From the NCBI GenBank assembly GCA_027422505.1, contig JAPQWV010001394.1, positions 27,070 through 91,069 of the forward strand: DNA of 64,000 nt, written 5' to 3'. This document shows, in pieces, positions 61,547 to 64,000 of this stretch. This DNA comes from Craterostigma plantagineum. Taxonomy: Eukaryota; Streptophyta; Magnoliopsida; Lamiales; Linderniaceae. The notes under the pieces were generated by a model that ran no database searches, was not told the origin of the DNA, and was given only the letters and a program-made list of their open reading frames with translations. The translations under genes and the position numbers were made by a program. Every line of letters starts with the position of its first letter. The stretch's first letter is position 1.

Positions 61547-62001
61547 TGTTCAGCTTACTACCGATCCTAATAAGGGCTGATTTTAATCCAATCTTGATGC
61601 CCGACGACGGCGGAGACGAAGTGAAGACGACGACGACGACGACTTAAACCTATTGTAAGTTAATAGTTGGTCGAATTGAAAGAATACAAACAGTTTTGGG
61701 ACGAATTTTGTAATTAACATTTCATTAAGAATTCCAGCAACAGCAATTTCTCCCAGTGAGCAGCAGAACTGCTATAACAGCCCAAGAATCTGTGTTTATA
61801 CATTCAGTTTTCACATTCATTGAGGTTCATAACATCAGAGAAATCGCTCTTTCTCCCAAACATCTGTCGAAATTCCTACGTAAACGATGAACATATGTAT
61901 GTATCAGATCACTCTCTATCTCAGACAACAAAATTTTCGAGCATGTCTTAAACTAGACATCATAGTTCATCATTTCATCTGAAGCCAAATATTTTTTGGA
62001 G
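61547..62001. other. Spacer between VPS36 and the PsbP-domain gene
   Basis: Contains the VPS36 leader/promoter with a short ACG run (61623-61643), then the 3' UTR of the PsbP-domain gene. No other gene is seen. Confidence 0.45.
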
Positions 62002-63252
62002 TTATAAAAGCGTTAGGGACACGGCCGAAGAACGAAGTCGAATACCATCGTCGTCCCACTTATTCTCTGGGGCCGTAGCTCCGGCTATTATTGCCTGACG
62101 AAAAAGTTTTTAAACGAAAAAGAAAAAGGCGAATGCTCTTTATAACCAAAGCTGAGAAGAATTACCGAATGGAATGGAAGATCAAGACTAATAAAAAATG
62201 ACCTTTCCGCTATTAACAGCAGCCACCATTGCTACGTGCTGTTCGTCCTACCGAATTCGTAATAGTAGTAATTTCTGAAAGTACAAAAGGAGTAAGATTA
62301 GCAGCGAACTGCTTTATGTAATGAGAAAGATTGCATCTTGTAAAATGTACCTATAACCTTCTTCCTCCTTGATTTTGATCGTACGAGCAGCAAAAGAGTT
62401 GCATTGCCTGAAACAAAGTTTCGAAGGCTCAGTTCGGTTCGAAGAATCAACATTGTTGAAGGGCAACATTTTTCTTTCGTTTTCCTTACTGGAACAAAGA
62501 TTTTAGCTGCTGCCTTTAGTGATCCTAAATCTTGATGTCTTTGGCCTGACAGAATCAAAGATAGGAACTGAAATGCTGGAAATCTAAGTGTCATCTTTAC
62601 AACCTCAATTTTTGTGTCCTTATATTGAAGAACTTTTCAAGAAACCATCTTTACATGCACAGAACATACAAATTTGGGTGAGGAATTTGATTTGAAGGAG
62701 AACGAACCTCTAAGAAGGTAATCTTGAGTTGGTTTGTGGGCGAATAAGAACGCTGACGACCTCAGATCTGCAGACCACATTGCAGCTGTGTTAGAGAAAG
62801 GAAGAGCAAACTTAATTAGAATGAACAGTTTAATTGCTACTACCCATCAGGCGAAGCAAAGCGTGCGGCGAAGGTCTTCGGCTTAGCTTTATCTCCGTAC
62901 AGAGAGAGCCCGGCGTTGAAAAATCCTCAGGCTCGGTGAGGTCTTGGAAGTCCGGCGGCACTCGAATGGCGAAGCCGTCTCCGTAGAACTGAAACCAAGA
63001 CTTTGTGTTGGCAATGCCTGAAAGAAACGATTTTGGCGGCGACGGCGGCGGCGGGCTCGGATTGGAAGGAGGAGGCGAAGACGGCTGAGCCGCGGCGGAG
63101 GCCGGCGGTAAGGTGGCCAAGATTGAAGAGCAAGCGGCGGAAAGGACGAGCCTCCTAGAAACGTCGGCGTCCAAACTTCCGGCGAAGGGCGTGGCTAGCG
63201 CTTTCCCAGGTGGGTTGTGAGAGATGGTGACAAGAATCTTGGACATCGCCAT
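62002..63252 (-). CDS. PsbP-domain thylakoid lumen protein (PPD family, PPD4-like)
   Basis: Nuclear-encoded chloroplast protein of the PsbP-domain family. The start at 63252 begins MAMSKILVTISHNPPGKAL. A twin-arginine-type lumen signal follows (SRRLVLSAACSSILATLPPA, then ASAAA), and then a proline-rich linker. The mature domain starts SGIANTKSWFQFYGDGFAIR, followed by PDFQDLTEPEDF. Later exons give DLGSLKAAAKIFVP (about 62495-62540), an ARTIKIKEEE-type strand (about 62370), YYYYEFG (about 62250) and the last exon IIAGATAPENKWDDDGIRL. Five frame-breaking indels against the family occur near 62926 (two extra T), 62735, 62535, 62395 and 62245. Function in photosystem or NDH assembly is not established for this member, and PPD4 is my best guess. 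Confidence 0.85.
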
Positions 63253-63662
63253 GACGAGTAAACAGAGCTTTAGTACGATGAAAGAGATGATGGAGTTTCG
63301 TAAGAATGGAATATTAACCGCGATCGTTCTTCATGGCTTCTTCGGACAAGTGAGTGGATAAAGTATGAGGGTGGAATTTTCCGTAAATGATCTTCTTCTT
63401 GCGATATCTGGCCGATGTAAATTACAAAAAATGCCATTGTTAAAGTAGGAGAACTAATTTAAATGGGCCGAGAAATGATTTAATGGGCCGAGAATAACTT
63501 CAGTCATTCTCCAGGGATTTTAGCTGGTGAGAAGCAGAAGAAATTGAACTCTGCTTTCCGATTCGTTGAGCTGTTGGTATATTACGACCCTAACAAATTG
63601 CTTACCTTCGTATGATTTGTTGCTAAACTTGGAGCAGTGCTTGTTGGAGGAAGAGATACGCT
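63253..63662. promoter_or_regulatory. Head-to-head promoter between PsbP-domain gene and RBL
   Basis: 410 bp separate two outward-facing ATGs. GGGCC words (ATGGGCCGAGAAATG, ATGGGCCGAGAATAAC) at about 63463-63495 resemble the plant site II/GGGCC elements of housekeeping promoters. Confidence 0.5.
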
Positions 63663-64000
63663 ATGAATGCCGCTATTATTGGTAGAGTTTTGTTTGTTGT
63701 TTGTTTGTTATCAGCTGAATTTTTGGTGTTTTAGATGCTTTTCATGTTTCTCTTATGTAGCATCGGCCTAATTTGGATTTGCATTTGAAAGATGTTATTC
63801 GCAGTTGGGTTGTGATACTGCGTTGCTTTTTTTTGTGTAGACCCATTGCAAGGTGATTTCCGGAGGCAATAGAAGAGTATTTAGAACATGGAGTGATGAA
63901 GTGTATTGCCCTTTAATCGCCGGGGAACACTTCTTGCGGGTATAATTGTTTTCGATGTTTCATTTTCGGTTTTCAACTCCTCGAGTGAGTAGCTTCATAT
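63663..64000 (+). CDS. RBL: RBL/RBBP5-like WD40 protein, COMPASS complex subunit (5' end only)
   Basis: Core WD40 subunit of COMPASS-like H3K4 methyltransferase complexes. Exon 1 (63663-63681) encodes MNAAII. Exon 2 (from 63841) continues DPLQGDF, with EEYLEHGVMKCIA and the start of the first WD40 blade (RRGTLLA), before a GTATAA donor at about 63940. The gene runs off the right edge. Two single-base shifts against the family are visible in this short exon, a missing C near 63861 and an extra C near 63912. Identity rests on the very conserved N-terminus. Confidence 0.85.

Overview
This is a plant nuclear window, from a eudicot. The genes are intron-rich with GT-AG introns and flanked by AT-rich spacers. 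They belong to plant-specific or plant-typical families: TANGLED, PP2-type F-box, GAMYB-like MYB with a miR159 site, a thylakoid PsbP-domain protein and LUL RING ligases. Between them lie Ty3/gypsy, Ty1/copia, Mutator-like and Stowaway-like elements. A particular family or genus cannot be fixed from the sequence alone.

Layout. 1-4.65 kb: the 5' part of a decayed Ty3/gypsy (chromovirus-like) element on the minus strand, cut by the window edge. 4.7-10.3 kb: a Mutator-like (MULE) transposase on the minus strand, surrounded by degenerate GGTACC-rich repeats, a TACCAAA tandem array and a hairpin. 10.6-35.6 kb is a gene-rich block: peroxisomal-type long-chain acyl-CoA synthetase (-), TANGLED (-), F-box/LRR/FBD protein (-), F-box PP2 protein (-), mevalonate kinase (-), A1 aspartyl protease (+), LUL-type RING E3 ligase (-) and EMC2 (+). 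36.8 kb: a small unknown protein (+). 37.8-42.9 kb: a two-domain sulfotransferase-like/class IV aminotransferase gene (-). 42.87-47.70 kb: a complete young copia element in the 5' UTR of that gene. 48.0-64 kb: NRPB6 (+), a MULE-end-like repeat and a Stowaway MITE, NAC-alpha (+), SAC3 family protein (+), GAMYB-like MYB (-), VPS36 (-), PsbP-domain protein (-) and the first exons of RBL/RBBP5 (+).

The genes are independent housekeeping or regulatory loci, not a cluster or operon. Several pairs share short head-to-head promoters: LUL/EMC2, the PsbP-domain gene/RBL, and the aminotransferase/NRPB6 pair now split by the copia insertion.

Two points matter most for a reader. First, the copia element has two 194-bp LTRs that I read as identical, a 5-bp target duplication (TTCTC) and non-canonical TA...CA ends. 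It lies 15 bp upstream of an ATG. Second, conserved genes from about 43 kb to the end carry many one-base indels, often in homopolymers, while most genes from 15.7 to 42.9 kb read cleanly. Frameshifts there are probably sequence errors rather than gene death, so translations should not be taken literally. I did not find a convincing undescribed multi-gene system.
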